Shown: positions 43,732-53,580 of the stretch, one piece after another
Layout: each line of letters starts with the position of its first letter
How positions within the stretch are numbered: position 1 is the first letter of the stretch
NCBI GenBank assembly: GCA_964419055.1
Contig: CAYQNU010000008.1
Coordinates: 1-64,000, forward strand
From: CAYQNU01 sp964419055
GTDB lineage: Bacteria; Bacteroidota; Bacteroidia; Flavobacteriales_D; Parvicellaceae
Length of the DNA: 64,000 bases
Reading direction: 5' to 3'
Notes under the pieces: generated by a model
What the model saw: only the letters and a program-made list of their open reading frames with translations
Databases searched by the model: none
Told to the model about the DNA's origin: nothing
Made by a program: the position numbers and the translations under genes

Positions 43732-44553
43732 TTAAAAACTGATATGTTCCTCAAGCCACATATCTACATTTTCTTTTTGTGGGTTTCCGTAAAATTCATA
43801 CAAAAAAGCTAAAATTTCAGCTTTTTTTTCAGTTACCGTTTTATTGCCCAATTCATCAACTAAAATGGTGATTTCCGATTTCAATTCTTTATTGTTAGGT
43901 ACAATAAGTTGGAAGGTATTTATCTTATACGTTTTGTTTTTATTACCGTCTTTAAAATACATAGTAACCTTTGTTTCCAAAGGAATCGAAACAGCCTTGT
44001 TATCAATTGTAAATATCTTTTCGGCAGATAATTCTAACGAATCATTTCCTGTATGCGCCAATTTTTTAGCCACTTTTTCTCCGTTGTATTCATATTGTAG
44101 ATAAAAATAACTGGAAGCGCTTAAAGAGAAGCTTTTTGAATTGATTTTTACAAAGTGTTCGTTGAGCAACAAAAAACGATTTGAAAAATAATTTTTCACA
44201 TCCAAGTCGTTCAATAATGTTCCTCCTCTGGTTTCAACATTGGCCATGGCAGGAACTAAGTTGGAAGCTTTTCCTCCTTTGCTATCAGCTGTTAATACAA
44301 ATCTGCCTTTTAATTTACTAATTACTGCTGCTCTTGAGTTTTCGGTGGTAAAGTTTAACTTTTCATCACTTGCAAACTGATCACCTACTGATAAATCTTT
44401 ACCTGTTTTGACAAATGAAATTTTACCTTCTATTTTAATTACTTTAAAATTATCTACAGAATCTGAAATCATTGAAGTGCTAACAAAAAACACTGCCAAC
44501 AAAAAAAGTGATACTAAAGCTATTCGTACATAAAGTGTTTTCATAAGTTTCAT
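43732..44553 (-). CDS. FecR-like secreted or membrane-anchored protein, paralogue 1
   Basis: The protein has 273 residues with an N-terminal hydrophobic anchor (IALVSLFLLAVFFVSTSMI). The first third follows a FecR-like beta pattern (NFKVIKIEGKISFVKTGKDLSVGDQFASDEKLNFTT). The rest is a beta domain and a helical tail ending NPQKENVDMWLEEHISF. It is closely related over its whole length to the upstream gene at 44626. The function is unknown. Either of two Met codons three residues apart could be the start. Confidence 0.65.
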   Translation of the reverse strand: MKLMKTLYVRIALVSLFLLAVFFVSTSMISDSVDNFKVIKIEGKISFVKTGKDLSVGDQFASDEKLNFTTENSRAAVISKLKGRFVLTADSKGGKASNLVPAMANVETRGGTLLNDLDVKNYFSNRFLLLNEHFVKINSKSFSLSASSYFYLQYEYNGEKVAKKLAHTGNDSLELSAEKIFTIDNKAVSIPLETKVTMYFKDGNKNKTYKINTFQLIVPNNKELKSEITILVDELGNKTVTEKKAEILAFLYEFYGNPQKENVDMWLEEHISF

Positions 44554-44625
44554 TTGTATATTTTGAGTTAAAAAAAATCCTTGCTTATCGACATAAACAA
44601 GGATAGTTAAGAAAGCTGTAGGTTA

Positions 44626-45438
44626 TTACATACTCATATTGTTTTTCAACCAATCATCCAAATTTTCTTTTTGAGGTTTACCGTAGAATTCATATAGATA
44701 AGCAGATACTTCAGCTTTTTTCTCTTCTATTGATTTATTACCCAATTCGCCTACAATGATTTTTAACTCATCAGCCAATTCTTTATCATTTGGAACGACC
44801 AAAACAAAGTCATTTATTTTGCTGCTTTTTTTATTAATATCGTCACGGTAATAAAGTGAAACACTTGTTTCTCTTGGAATAGCAACAGCTTTACCGTCAA
44901 TAGTAAAAATGTAGGATGCAGTCATTTCCAACACATCGTCTTTATATTTATCTAATTTTTTAGCTACTTTTTCTCCATTGTATTCATATTGCAAGTAAAA
45001 AAAGTTCGTTGCACTCATTGGATACACATCTTTATTGATTTTTAATTCCAATTCTTTCAACAATAAATAACGATCAGCAAAATGATTTTTTAAATCTAAG
45101 GCATTAATCAACGCTCCACTTCGGGTATCAACATTACTCATAGCCGGAACTAGATTGGCGGCTGTTCCACCTTTAGCATCTGGCGTGAGTACAAATCTTC
45201 CATTAATTTTACTAATTACAGCTGCTCTGGCATCTTGAGTAGAAAACTTAAGCTTTTCATCACTTAAAAATTGATCACCAGAAGTCATATCTTTACCTGT
45301 TTTAACAAAAGATATTTTACCGTCTACTTTAATTACTTTAAAATTATCTGCTACAGACAATGTATTGTAGCTCATTAAAACACCAGTTGTCAAAGCAGAG
45401 GCTATGAATAATGTGGGTAGTACTAATTTTTGTAACAT
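44626..45438 (-). CDS. FecR-like secreted or membrane-anchored protein, paralogue 2
   Basis: I prefer the ATG at 45438 (MLQKLVLPTLFIASALTTG); the frame extends to 45480 with a less plausible polar N-terminus. It shares the NFKVIKVDGKISFVKTGKD block, the FVLTPDAKGG block and the PQKEN C-terminus with the downstream paralogue, so the pair arose by tandem duplication. The 72-base gap suggests cotranscription. Function unknown. Confidence 0.65.
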   Translation of the reverse strand: MLQKLVLPTLFIASALTTGVLMSYNTLSVADNFKVIKVDGKISFVKTGKDMTSGDQFLSDEKLKFSTQDARAAVISKINGRFVLTPDAKGGTAANLVPAMSNVDTRSGALINALDLKNHFADRYLLLKELELKINKDVYPMSATNFFYLQYEYNGEKVAKKLDKYKDDVLEMTASYIFTIDGKAVAIPRETSVSLYYRDDINKKSSKINDFVLVVPNDKELADELKIIVGELGNKSIEEKKAEVSAYLYEFYGKPQKENLDDWLKNNMSM

Positions 45439-45609
45439 TTTGAGTAAATTTTTGTTGTTGTATAATCGATTAAAATTCATTTTTTAAGGAATGAACTATT
45501 ACCACAAATGTAACAAAAATTTTGCCTAATTTTTCAATCCGCATTAAAGAATTATTTAATCCCTTTATTTTGTAGGAGCAATGCACTTAAAAAGAACATA
45601 AACAACTTT

Positions 45610-47274
45610 TTATTCTACCAATTCAAAACCCTCAAAAATGGACTGATTGAAGGTGGGTTTATACATAACCAAAAATTGATAATAATTACCTTCTACAGCG
45701 CTAAAAACGGCATTTTTAGTATCTAATTTAAGGGTGGTTTGCCATTTTACTTTTGATAAATCTTCTTTTTTGACCGCTTGTTTATAAAAAATAGTCAATT
45801 GGTCTCCATTTACTACTTTCCCAATTTTTACGTTGTAGTTAGGCTTTAATAATTGCTTGGGTTCTGTTGTGTGGAACGTATAAAAAGGAATTGAATAAGT
45901 GGCATTCATAACCAGCGCTGCATCCAATATGGTCAATAATGGATTATCGCCTTTTTTGAACGTCACGGACATAGACCTTAATCTCATAGCAGTTGGAAGC
46001 GAAAAAGTATATAGATTTAATCCACCAAATGCCACTCTCAGTGCTTTTACTCTTATTTTTTTTTGAGTGGTATCCATCAATTCAATTTCCAATTTCTTAT
46101 TTTGATAACTCGAGTCCATCAAAATATAGCCGCTATTGACCGATTGTTTTGAATTGACATCAAATGAAACCGTATAACTCTTTCCTAATATAAGACTTTC
46201 AAAGGGCTTTTGATGATTGATTAATTTGGCTAATGAAGTATCCTTGCTTTGCAGGGCATTGTTCTTTACATAACGGGTTGTTAAGCATCCATTCTGCCAT
46301 TTCTCCATCTTTGTGGATAAATCGAATGCCAATAATTTAAATTGCACATTCTTTTCTGTCAAGTACTTTTTGAAACCCATAAAGCACCAAATTTTCATTT
46401 GATCTAAAAACTGTTCATCACCATATACCCTATACAAGTCTTGCATTTCAAAAACTTCATATTGAATATACATATTGGAAACAGGATTACCTTTCCTATC
46501 GTAGCCTGTCCAAGTGGGTGTATCATAATTTGATAATGTTTGTTTTAATCCTAAATAGGTTTCATCGTGGATTCTTTTCGCCATGGTGTCTTCGACAAAA
46601 AAATCGGTGTATTCTTTTAGTCCTAAAAGTCCGTTGATATAACCATTTAAAACTTGTGGTTTTTGTTTTGAATTTGGGTACTCTTCTATCCAAGTGTATC
46701 CTTCAGGATTTTTACTTATAGAGCCATTCAACTCAGCTGGCTTGAGCATTAAATGCGCTATTTTTTTTATTAAGTCCAATGCCTCTTCATCTCTTGAATG
46801 GTAATAATATCGAAATAAAAATACGATGGCCCAACCTTGTGTCATTCCTGAATACCATGGCGCTTTGAGATCTTTAAAATTAAAGGTATAGGGTAATCCT
46901 AAAGAAAATCCATTATCTAAATAATCGACTTTGCTCGTATCTTTAAAATAGTATATTTGATTCACAAAATGTTTATAATAAACAGAATCTTTAGTCAACT
47001 TATAATGATTGTAAGAAAGCAGTCCGAAATGAATAATACCTAATGGATGGTATTGATTATTATTAAGTATGATGCCTTTGGAATCGAATTTTCTGGTGGA
47101 ACCTGTCATCCATTGCGTTATGTCTACTCGATCATTATCACAAATGTATTGAATGGGTTCTTTGGCTAAAAACCTTTTTGAAGAGGGATGTTGACTGTGA
47201 ATGGAAAAAAAGAACAAAACAAAAAGAAAAAACAACCAAACGGATTTAGGGTAAACTATTGGATTTAATCTCAT
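45610..47274 (-). CDS. D-glucuronyl C5-epimerase-like protein
   Basis: Start chosen at the ATG at 47274 (MRLNPIVYPKSVWLFFLFVLFFF), which gives a signal peptide or anchor; the earlier TTG is rejected. The ~554-residue protein carries the C5-epimerase C-terminal pattern: APWYSGMTQGWAIVFLFRYY, then GYTWIEEYPNSKQKPQVLNGYINGLLGLKEY. That family converts glucuronate to iduronate residues in polymers. A beta-sandwich-like C-terminal region follows. An extracytoplasmic glycan-modifying role is likely, perhaps on the polymer made by the nearby cluster. Confidence 0.75.
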   Translation of the reverse strand: MRLNPIVYPKSVWLFFLFVLFFFSIHSQHPSSKRFLAKEPIQYICDNDRVDITQWMTGSTRKFDSKGIILNNNQYHPLGIIHFGLLSYNHYKLTKDSVYYKHFVNQIYYFKDTSKVDYLDNGFSLGLPYTFNFKDLKAPWYSGMTQGWAIVFLFRYYYHSRDEEALDLIKKIAHLMLKPAELNGSISKNPEGYTWIEEYPNSKQKPQVLNGYINGLLGLKEYTDFFVEDTMAKRIHDETYLGLKQTLSNYDTPTWTGYDRKGNPVSNMYIQYEVFEMQDLYRVYGDEQFLDQMKIWCFMGFKKYLTEKNVQFKLLAFDLSTKMEKWQNGCLTTRYVKNNALQSKDTSLAKLINHQKPFESLILGKSYTVSFDVNSKQSVNSGYILMDSSYQNKKLEIELMDTTQKKIRVKALRVAFGGLNLYTFSLPTAMRLRSMSVTFKKGDNPLLTILDAALVMNATYSIPFYTFHTTEPKQLLKPNYNVKIGKVVNGDQLTIFYKQAVKKEDLSKVKWQTTLKLDTKNAVFSAVEGNYYQFLVMYKPTFNQSIFEGFELVE

Positions 47275-47372
47275 ACGCGTAATAGGCCAATTCAACCGTT
47301 TTAATGTTATATTTATACAAAGGTAGAATATAAATTAAAAAAACTACGTACCATTGTACCGTAATTACCCGT

Positions 47373-48986
47373 ATGCGCAGATTTTATTCATTTATTTATT
47401 ATTTTATTCTATCAGCTACCCTATTAAGTTGTTCAGAAACAGCTTTAAATGAAACTGAATTAGATAAAGCCAATCGAATTGAAATTTCAACCACTGTATT
47501 TCAACAGCTCGAAAAAGACAGTTTATTTCCTGACTTTTTGAGTGATCAACTCAACCAGGTGTATTCAAAAGTTGAAAATTATACTATTTGGATTAAAGAA
47601 AACAAACTCACTGAAGAAGCTCAAGAAGTATTGACTTTATTCAAAACAGCGCATTATTACGGTTTAGACTCTTCCTTATATTTGAATGCACAACTCAAAC
47701 AATTGTTACAAAAAACGAATCTTTCTGCAGATGATTTTGCGTTACAAGATGTATGTATTTCAAAGTCATTTTTACTCTTAGCTCATCATCACCACAAAGG
47801 AATCCTCCCCACTTCTTATCAAGAAATTAACTACAATCCTACTTTCAACGATTCTATTATTCCCAATTATACACTGTTGTTTGATGGTGTAATCATTGAT
47901 AACTTCTGGAAACTGGTAGGAATGAAAGCACATCACCCAGAGTATAACCAGCTTCAAATGGGGTTAGAGAATTATTGTAAAAGTCACATTTTATCAAAAG
48001 AAAAAGTTGAAGTACCGCTTTCAAAAAGTGATTCCATTCAGTCTTATGCCCAAGCTAAAAAAGCATTGGTGATTCATCAATACCTCACAGCTACCGATGG
48101 AGACGCTAAAGTAATGGAAGCTCTGATGAAATTTCAAGAAGATCATAACCTTACGCCTGATGGCAAAATTGGTAAATACACTTCGAGAGCCTTGGAACGC
48201 AGTCCCTATGAAATTTGGCTTCAAGCGGCTGTAAATCTTCAAAAATGGCGCTGGGAAAAGAATTGGCCAACAACTGTTTTATTCGCCAATATTCCTTCCT
48301 ATGATTTAAAAATTTATGAAAACAATCAACTCCAACAAACGCATAAAACAGTTACAGGAGCGCCATTAACTTCTACCCCAACCTTAGATAGTAAATTGGA
48401 ATATTTTATCATAAATCCCGAATGGTACGTTCCTTTCAGCATCACCTCGGGTGAATTGGTGCCTAAAATGAAAAAAGATTCGACCTATTTAGAGCGAAAT
48501 GGTTATTCTATTGTTTCGAAAGAAGGGGTCACCATAAAGGATATAGATTGGAATACGGTTTCGGCTACTAATTTTAAATACTCCATCAAACAAGGCAAAG
48601 GTGGACAAAATGCCTTGGGCAGAGTAAAATTTATTTTTAACAACAAACATTCTGTTTACTTTCACGATACACCTTCCAAATCATTTTTTAATAAGGATGT
48701 TCGAGCGTTTTCACACGGGTGTGTACGTGTGCAAAATCCGTTTGATTTAGTAGATTATATTCTCAAAAAAGAAGGAATTGAACTTTCAAAAGATTCGGTG
48801 CAGAGTATCGTTAAAATTGGGAACAAAAAAACCATTAAACCTAAGCAAGAGTATCCCATCAGAATTAGATATTACACCAGCACAGGAGATTCTGTAGGTA
48901 ACTTAAAAACACACTTTGACATCTATGATGAAGATGTGGAACTTAAAAAGGTGATGGAACAATATTTAAACAACGGAAAAAAATAA
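47373..48986 (+). CDS. L,D-transpeptidase (YcbB-like) lipoprotein
   Basis: The protein has 537 residues with a lipobox at the N-terminus (ILSATLLSC). Layout: N-terminal scaffold domain (~40-215), peptidoglycan-binding motif (LMKFQEDHNLTPDGKIGKYTSRAL, ~250-275), YkuD catalytic domain (~295-470) with the Cys motif HGCVRVQNPFDL near residue 450. It should make 3-3 crosslinks in peptidoglycan or attach proteins to it in the periplasm. Length and layout match the YcbB/LdtD group. Confidence 0.92.
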   Translation: MRRFYSFIYYFILSATLLSCSETALNETELDKANRIEISTTVFQQLEKDSLFPDFLSDQLNQVYSKVENYTIWIKENKLTEEAQEVLTLFKTAHYYGLDSSLYLNAQLKQLLQKTNLSADDFALQDVCISKSFLLLAHHHHKGILPTSYQEINYNPTFNDSIIPNYTLLFDGVIIDNFWKLVGMKAHHPEYNQLQMGLENYCKSHILSKEKVEVPLSKSDSIQSYAQAKKALVIHQYLTATDGDAKVMEALMKFQEDHNLTPDGKIGKYTSRALERSPYEIWLQAAVNLQKWRWEKNWPTTVLFANIPSYDLKIYENNQLQQTHKTVTGAPLTSTPTLDSKLEYFIINPEWYVPFSITSGELVPKMKKDSTYLERNGYSIVSKEGVTIKDIDWNTVSATNFKYSIKQGKGGQNALGRVKFIFNNKHSVYFHDTPSKSFFNKDVRAFSHGCVRVQNPFDLVDYILKKEGIELSKDSVQSIVKIGNKKTIKPKQEYPIRIRYYTSTGDSVGNLKTHFDIYDEDVELKKVMEQYLNNGKK

Positions 48987-49022
48987 GTCTACCTTCAGTT
49001 ACAAAATCGATTTTGAACTGCC

Positions 49023-49955
49023 CTATTCTCTATTGATTTTTGAAGCCAACAAATAGATTACTGCCATACGCACAGCTACTCCATTTTCAACTTGATCTAG
49101 AATGATGGATTGTTTAGAATCGGCCACTTCAGAAGTAATTTCTACGCCTCTATTGATAGGGCCTGGGTGCATCACCACAATTTCTTTTGATAGATTATCC
49201 AATATATTTTGTGTTAAACCATATTGCATCGTATATTCTCGTATACTTGGAAAGTATTTAATATCTTGACGTTCGAGTTGAATGCGCAACATATTGGCTA
49301 CATCACACCATTCCAAGGCTTTGATAAGATTGTGTTCTACTTTCACCCCTAACCCAGCAATGTATTTTGGTATCAAGGTTGTAGGGCCACAAACCATCAC
49401 CTCAGCTCCTAATTTTTGTAAGGCATAAATATTACTAATGGCCACTCTACTGTGTTTGATGTCTCCCACAATCACCACTTTTTTTCCGGCTACATCACCC
49501 AAACGTTCTCTAATGGAATAACAATCTAACAAGGCTTGAGTAGGATGTTCGTGTGTGCCATCACCTGCATTTACAATTTTAGCTTTGATGTGTTTTGATA
49601 AGAATACGGCAGCACCTGGATTGGGGTGACGCATCACTACCATATCCACTTTCATGGCTAAAATATTATTGACGGTATCGATTAACGTTTCACCTTTTTT
49701 GACACTGCTTGAAGCGGCTGAAAAATTGACAATATCAGCCGATAAACGTTTTTGAGCTAACTCAAAGGACAACCGTGTGCGGGTAGAATTTTCGAAAAAT
49801 AAATTGGCAATGGTTATATCTCTTAGCGTAGGAACTTTTTTAATGGGTCTATTAATAACTTGTTTGAAGCTATCAGCTGTTTCAAAAATCATTTGAATAT
49901 CATCTGCTGTAATTTGCTTAATACCCAATAAATGTTCTACACTCAAGTCTCTCAT
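49023..49955 (-). CDS. pyrB: Aspartate carbamoyltransferase catalytic chain
   Basis: The protein has 310 residues. Carbamoyl-phosphate and aspartate motifs are visible: FFENSTRTRLSFE, SSSVKKGETLIDT, MRHPNPGA, GDGTHEHPTQALLD and HPGPINRGVEI. It catalyses the committed step of pyrimidine synthesis. It overlaps pyrR by four bases, so the two are translationally coupled. No pyrI is present next to it. Confidence 0.96.
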   Translation of the reverse strand: MRDLSVEHLLGIKQITADDIQMIFETADSFKQVINRPIKKVPTLRDITIANLFFENSTRTRLSFELAQKRLSADIVNFSAASSSVKKGETLIDTVNNILAMKVDMVVMRHPNPGAAVFLSKHIKAKIVNAGDGTHEHPTQALLDCYSIRERLGDVAGKKVVIVGDIKHSRVAISNIYALQKLGAEVMVCGPTTLIPKYIAGLGVKVEHNLIKALEWCDVANMLRIQLERQDIKYFPSIREYTMQYGLTQNILDNLSKEIVVMHPGPINRGVEITSEVADSKQSIILDQVENGVAVRMAVIYLLASKINRE

Positions 49956-50497
49956 TTGGCAATTTGATTAAATAAAACTACTTGATCTTTTTGATCTGTT
50001 TCTGCCCAAGTTACGTGTACGCGCTCCTCGTCTATTGAATCTACCGATTGGCCCACATAATTGGCTTCGATAGGTATATTTCTTTTGAATCTGCGATCGA
50101 TGAAAGCCATAAACTCTATGTGAGATGGTCTTCCATAGGTTAGGCATGCTTCCATTCCAGCTCTTACCGTTCGCCCCGTAAATAATACATCGTCAACTAA
50201 AATAACGCGTTTATTTTCTACAGAAAAGTCTAGATTGGTAACACTTGGAATTAAAGGGCTTTCTTTTCTTCTAAAATCATCTCTAAAAAAGGTAATATCT
50301 AATGCCCCCGTTTTTACTTCAGTGCCGGTCAATTCTTTGATGACTTTTTGTAAACGTTGGGCTAAATAAATACCGCGTGGTTGTAACCCAATTAATACAG
50401 AATTAGAAAAATCATTGTGATTTTCGATTAATTGATAACAAAGGCGCTTAATGGTCAGCTCAAATTGTTTGCTATCTAAAATAATCGTGGGTTCCAT
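49952..50497 (-). CDS. pyrR: PyrR bifunctional regulator / uracil phosphoribosyltransferase
   Basis: The best start is the ATG at 50497 (MEPTIILDSKQFEL); the TTG at 50515 lies inside the TACTTTTG -7 box (50520-50513). The ~181 residues contain the PRPP-binding motif VILVDDVLFTGRTVRAG and the PyrR-type LIGLQPRGIYLAQRL and DITFFRDDF. It precedes pyrB in an operon. Whether it regulates pyr mRNA here is open, because no anti-terminator is obvious in the very short leader. Confidence 0.92.
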   Translation of the reverse strand: MEPTIILDSKQFELTIKRLCYQLIENHNDFSNSVLIGLQPRGIYLAQRLQKVIKELTGTEVKTGALDITFFRDDFRRKESPLIPSVTNLDFSVENKRVILVDDVLFTGRTVRAGMEACLTYGRPSHIEFMAFIDRRFKRNIPIEANYVGQSVDSIDEERVHVTWAETDQKDQVVLFNQIAK

Positions 50498-50639
50498 ACT
50501 TTTTTGTTCGGACAAAAGTAAGGTTAATTTTTTATTCTAAAAAACAATTTATCATTTTCTATTTGAGTATCCGCATTTATACAACAAAAATAAATTTTTA
50601 AGAAAAATAACAAAATGGCAATTGTATTTTTCTTTATTT

Positions 50640-50825
50640 TCTTTTGGCTTGAACTTCGACCACTTCGACCTTCCGATAGCTATCGGAATCGACAAGCTTA
50701 GTGACCGAAGCTCAGTGACCGTAAAAGAAACAATCCCGATAGCTATCGGGACAAGACTGTAAAGAGTTCAATCAAAAATCAAAGTACATTACAGTCATTC
50801 CACCAGTTCTTGATACAATTTCTTT
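50640..50825. repeat. Dispersed GATAGCTATC repeat region
   Basis: Several palindromes of the type CCCGATAGCTATCGGG (50733-50748) and the CATTCCACCAGTTCTTGATACAAT block, shared with 17917-18185, fill this stretch. It holds no gene and leads into the tandem repeat that starts at 50826. Confidence 0.6.
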
Positions 50826-51357
50826 CATTTCATTGCGAAAATCTACCGATAGCTATCGGTACGAAGTGACTAACGCTCATGAGAGCACTTACAGTCAGTT
50901 CGAGTGAATTCTTAGTATTTTGTTTACTTTTTGATAGAAAAGTAACTACAAAATCAAGAATTTGTATCGAGAACAAGACTGAAGACGTATCTCCCTTTTT
51001 CCCTCACACGTTCTCGATACAATTTTCTCACCCGATTTGCGAGGTTCAACAAAACTATCGAACCACATTCGTTTGTTCTTGTTTTGTTTGACATTTCATT
51101 ACGAAAACCTACTGATAGCTATCGGTACGAAGTGACTAACGCTCATGAGAGCACTTACAGTCAGTTCGAGTGAATTCTTAGTATTTTGTTTACTTTTTGA
51201 TAGAAAAGTAACTACAAAATCAAGAATTTGTATCGAGAACAAGACTGAAGACGTATCTCCCTTTTTCCCTCACACGTTCTCGATACAATTTTCTCACCCG
51301 ATTTGCGAGGTTCAACAAAACTATCGAACCACATTCGTTTGTTCTTGTTTTGTTTGA
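50826..51357. repeat. Two tandem copies of a 266-bp repeat
   Basis: The unit starting CATTTCATTRCGAAAA at 50826 is repeated at 51092 with a period of 266 bases. Only a few differences near the start separate the copies. A third, truncated start follows at 51358. The identical 70-codon frames at 50879 and 51145 come from this duplication and do not look like genes. The near-identity points to a recent duplication or gene conversion. Confidence 0.85.
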
Positions 51358-51542
51358 CATTTCATTACGAAAACCACTCGAACTGACTGCGCGCGCAACG
51401 TTAGCATTGGAGTTCAGTCCGGTTGTTCCGATAGCTGTCGGATCAAGTTAATAATTTGTTTATGTTGAAATAATACCATGTTTCCTTCCATGCAGCGAAT
51501 TTGGCAGAACTTTGCACTCAAATACACTAGTTAAGTAATCTT

Positions 51543-52370
51543 ATGGAGGCATCAGTGAGACCTATTGCTGTAAGAAAGAAATCAAAATCGTTTCTTTCGT
51601 ATGATGAATTGGAATTGGAGAATAACGGTTTTCAAGAAAGTGTTCGTTATGCGTTGCGCATACAAGAGGGAATATTACCCAAAAAAAGACACATTGAGCG
51701 CATTTGGCCCAACACATTCGTTTTCTATAAGCCGAAGGATGTGGTAAGTGGTGATTTTTATTGGATGGCACAAAAGGACCAGTACGTATTTTGGGTGGTG
51801 GCCGATTGTTCGGGTCATGGCATTCCCGGAGCCATGTTGACGATGTTGGGCAACAGTTACCTCAACTATATTATTTTGGGAAAAGAATTAGTAGAACCCG
51901 AAGACATTTTGAATGAAATGGATAAAAAAATGAACGAAACCTTTCGTTATTCTGAGGATTCAGAGCAAATTGACATTGCCTTAATTCGACTGGATAAAAA
52001 TACCCACCAATTGACTTTTGCGGGTGCTCGAAGAAAATTAGTTCAAGTGAGTGAGTCCAAAATTGCCATATACCAAGGAGACAAATTCCCTATTGGAGGG
52101 TTGTTTTTGGAATCCAATCGCAACTTCAAACAAATAGACATTACTTATGAACCGGGTGATATGATTTACATTGGTTCGGATGGATTTCAAGATCAATTTG
52201 GAGGTGCCAAAAAGAAAAAGTTATCATCCAAAATACTCCACGAATTGTTGGCTTCTATTAGTAATTATGAAGTGGAATTGCAATTGATCCATTTGCGTAT
52301 GTTCTTTAAAGAATGGAAGCAAAATTTAGCCCAAGTGGATGACGTGTGTATAATGGGGATAAGGATGTAA
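51543..52370 (+). CDS. Soluble SpoIIE-type PP2C phosphatase
   Basis: The protein has 275 residues. A short basic N-terminus precedes a SpoIIE/PP2C domain with KPKDVVSGDFYWM, VADCSGHGIPGAMLTM, SDGFQDQFGG and the terminal VDDVCIMGIRM. It is clearly related to the C-terminal half of the membrane protein at 9462 but lacks sensor and membrane parts. A cytoplasmic Ser/Thr phosphatase role is expected. The partner is unknown. It stands alone behind the repeat block. Confidence 0.88.
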   Translation: MEASVRPIAVRKKSKSFLSYDELELENNGFQESVRYALRIQEGILPKKRHIERIWPNTFVFYKPKDVVSGDFYWMAQKDQYVFWVVADCSGHGIPGAMLTMLGNSYLNYIILGKELVEPEDILNEMDKKMNETFRYSEDSEQIDIALIRLDKNTHQLTFAGARRKLVQVSESKIAIYQGDKFPIGGLFLESNRNFKQIDITYEPGDMIYIGSDGFQDQFGGAKKKKLSSKILHELLASISNYEVELQLIHLRMFFKEWKQNLAQVDDVCIMGIRM

Positions 52371-52469
52371 GATTAGCACTTTTTCTTGGAAATGGTCATT
52401 TTTTTTAGTTTCGAAGGGTTGAAAAAAAGTTAGAATTAGTTTTATTCCTAAAGCAGTATCCAATATTGT

Positions 52470-53057
52470 TTAATAATCAAGTGTAACAGGTGCTTCAATA
52501 CCTTTCTCTTTCCCTTTAATGAACTTTTTTCGTTCAATTAATTTTCCATTTTCTGAATAATATTTCCATTTACCCTCTTTTGAGTTAATTATGAATTTAC
52601 CTTTCACCTTTATGTTGCCATTAGTGTAAAATTCCAAAAATTTTCCGTTTTTTACAAATGATAAACTATGAACATTTATTAATTTTGGCAGGCAAGAGTC
52701 TGGACCAACCATTTGTTTTGACTCAGCGTTTAGAACTACAGAATCTCCAGGATTAAACGAATATCTAAGAACAGCTACAGTTGTTTTTATTTCGTATTTT
52801 CTTAACAAATTATTTGAGTCATCAAAAATGCAATAAAATAATTTACTTTTTTCTTGCGAGTATATAGAATTCTCAGATTGGTAATTTGGGTGATCTGTTC
52901 TATTGTATATGAAATTCCCAACTTTTAAATATTTCATATTATTTATTGGGAAATTCTTACCAGAAGGAAATTTCTTCATTTCAATAATAACTGAATCTTT
53001 TTGTGAAAAAACAATTAAAGAGAACAAAATAAGTATTGCGATTAAAATATACCTCAT
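52470..53057 (-). CDS. Secreted MORN-repeat (YwqK-like) protein
   Basis: The protein has 195 residues with a signal peptide (MRYILIAILILFSLIVFSQ). The C-terminal third has YwqK/MORN_2 repeats (GKFLEFYTNGNIKVKGKF, EGKWKYYSENGKLIERKKFIKG). It resembles the proteins at 88 and 2777 in type. Like them, it lies in a repeat-rich accessory stretch. Function unknown. Confidence 0.65.
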   Translation of the reverse strand: MRYILIAILILFSLIVFSQKDSVIIEMKKFPSGKNFPINNMKYLKVGNFIYNRTDHPNYQSENSIYSQEKSKLFYCIFDDSNNLLRKYEIKTTVAVLRYSFNPGDSVVLNAESKQMVGPDSCLPKLINVHSLSFVKNGKFLEFYTNGNIKVKGKFIINSKEGKWKYYSENGKLIERKKFIKGKEKGIEAPVTLDY

Positions 53058-53139
53058 AAGATTTAATTGTTAATATTATTTATAAATAATTACTTAAGAA
53101 ACATAATTCGGATAAGTCCCATTTGTACTTCCAACCTCA

Positions 53140-53580
53140 TTAGTCGATTTGCACTCATGGAACCAACACATCCTATTTTATATCTTAATTTCACTTTGTA
53201 ATTTACAGTTTTTCAGATAGAATTCTATGTTTAATTGGCTAATATATAGCTTTTTTTGAATCAAGGAGCAATTTTAGATGCTGTTTTAACATTGTACTTT
53301 TGTTCCGCAGGATTACAAATCCAGCGGAGCGGGGTATTTTGTTTATTTTCTTGAATTTACCGCCATCGTTCCATTGAATTTGCACTCCTGCTGCCAATAA
53401 ACGCTATTTTCAAATCTTAATTTCACTTTACAATTTACAGTTTTTTAGATAGAATTCTATATTTAATTGGCTAATATAGAGCTTTTTTTGAATCAAGACA
53501 CAATTTTAGTTACTGTTTTACTTTGTAGTTATGTTCCGAAGGATTAAAAATCAGTGGAGGGGGTGAACAAATATGTTCAT
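53140..53580. repeat. Two ~230-bp repeat copies with REP-like palindromes
   Basis: The segments AATTTCACTTTRYAATTTACAG, AGATAGAATTCTATRTTTAATTGGCTAATATAKAGC and TTTTTTTGAATCAAG occur around 53190 and again around 53420. A partial third copy is at 54255-54325. Each full copy is followed by a dyad with GGATTAMAAATCC (for example CCGCAGGATTACAAATCCAGCGGA at ~53307), the look of a Bacteroidota REP element. A TACTTTTG promoter-like box precedes the first dyad, but no gene follows. Confidence 0.6.

Noticed and set aside
50879..51357. Two identical 70-residue open frames
   Set aside because: They are identical only because they lie in a tandem noncoding repeat. They lack promoters and have unnatural composition.
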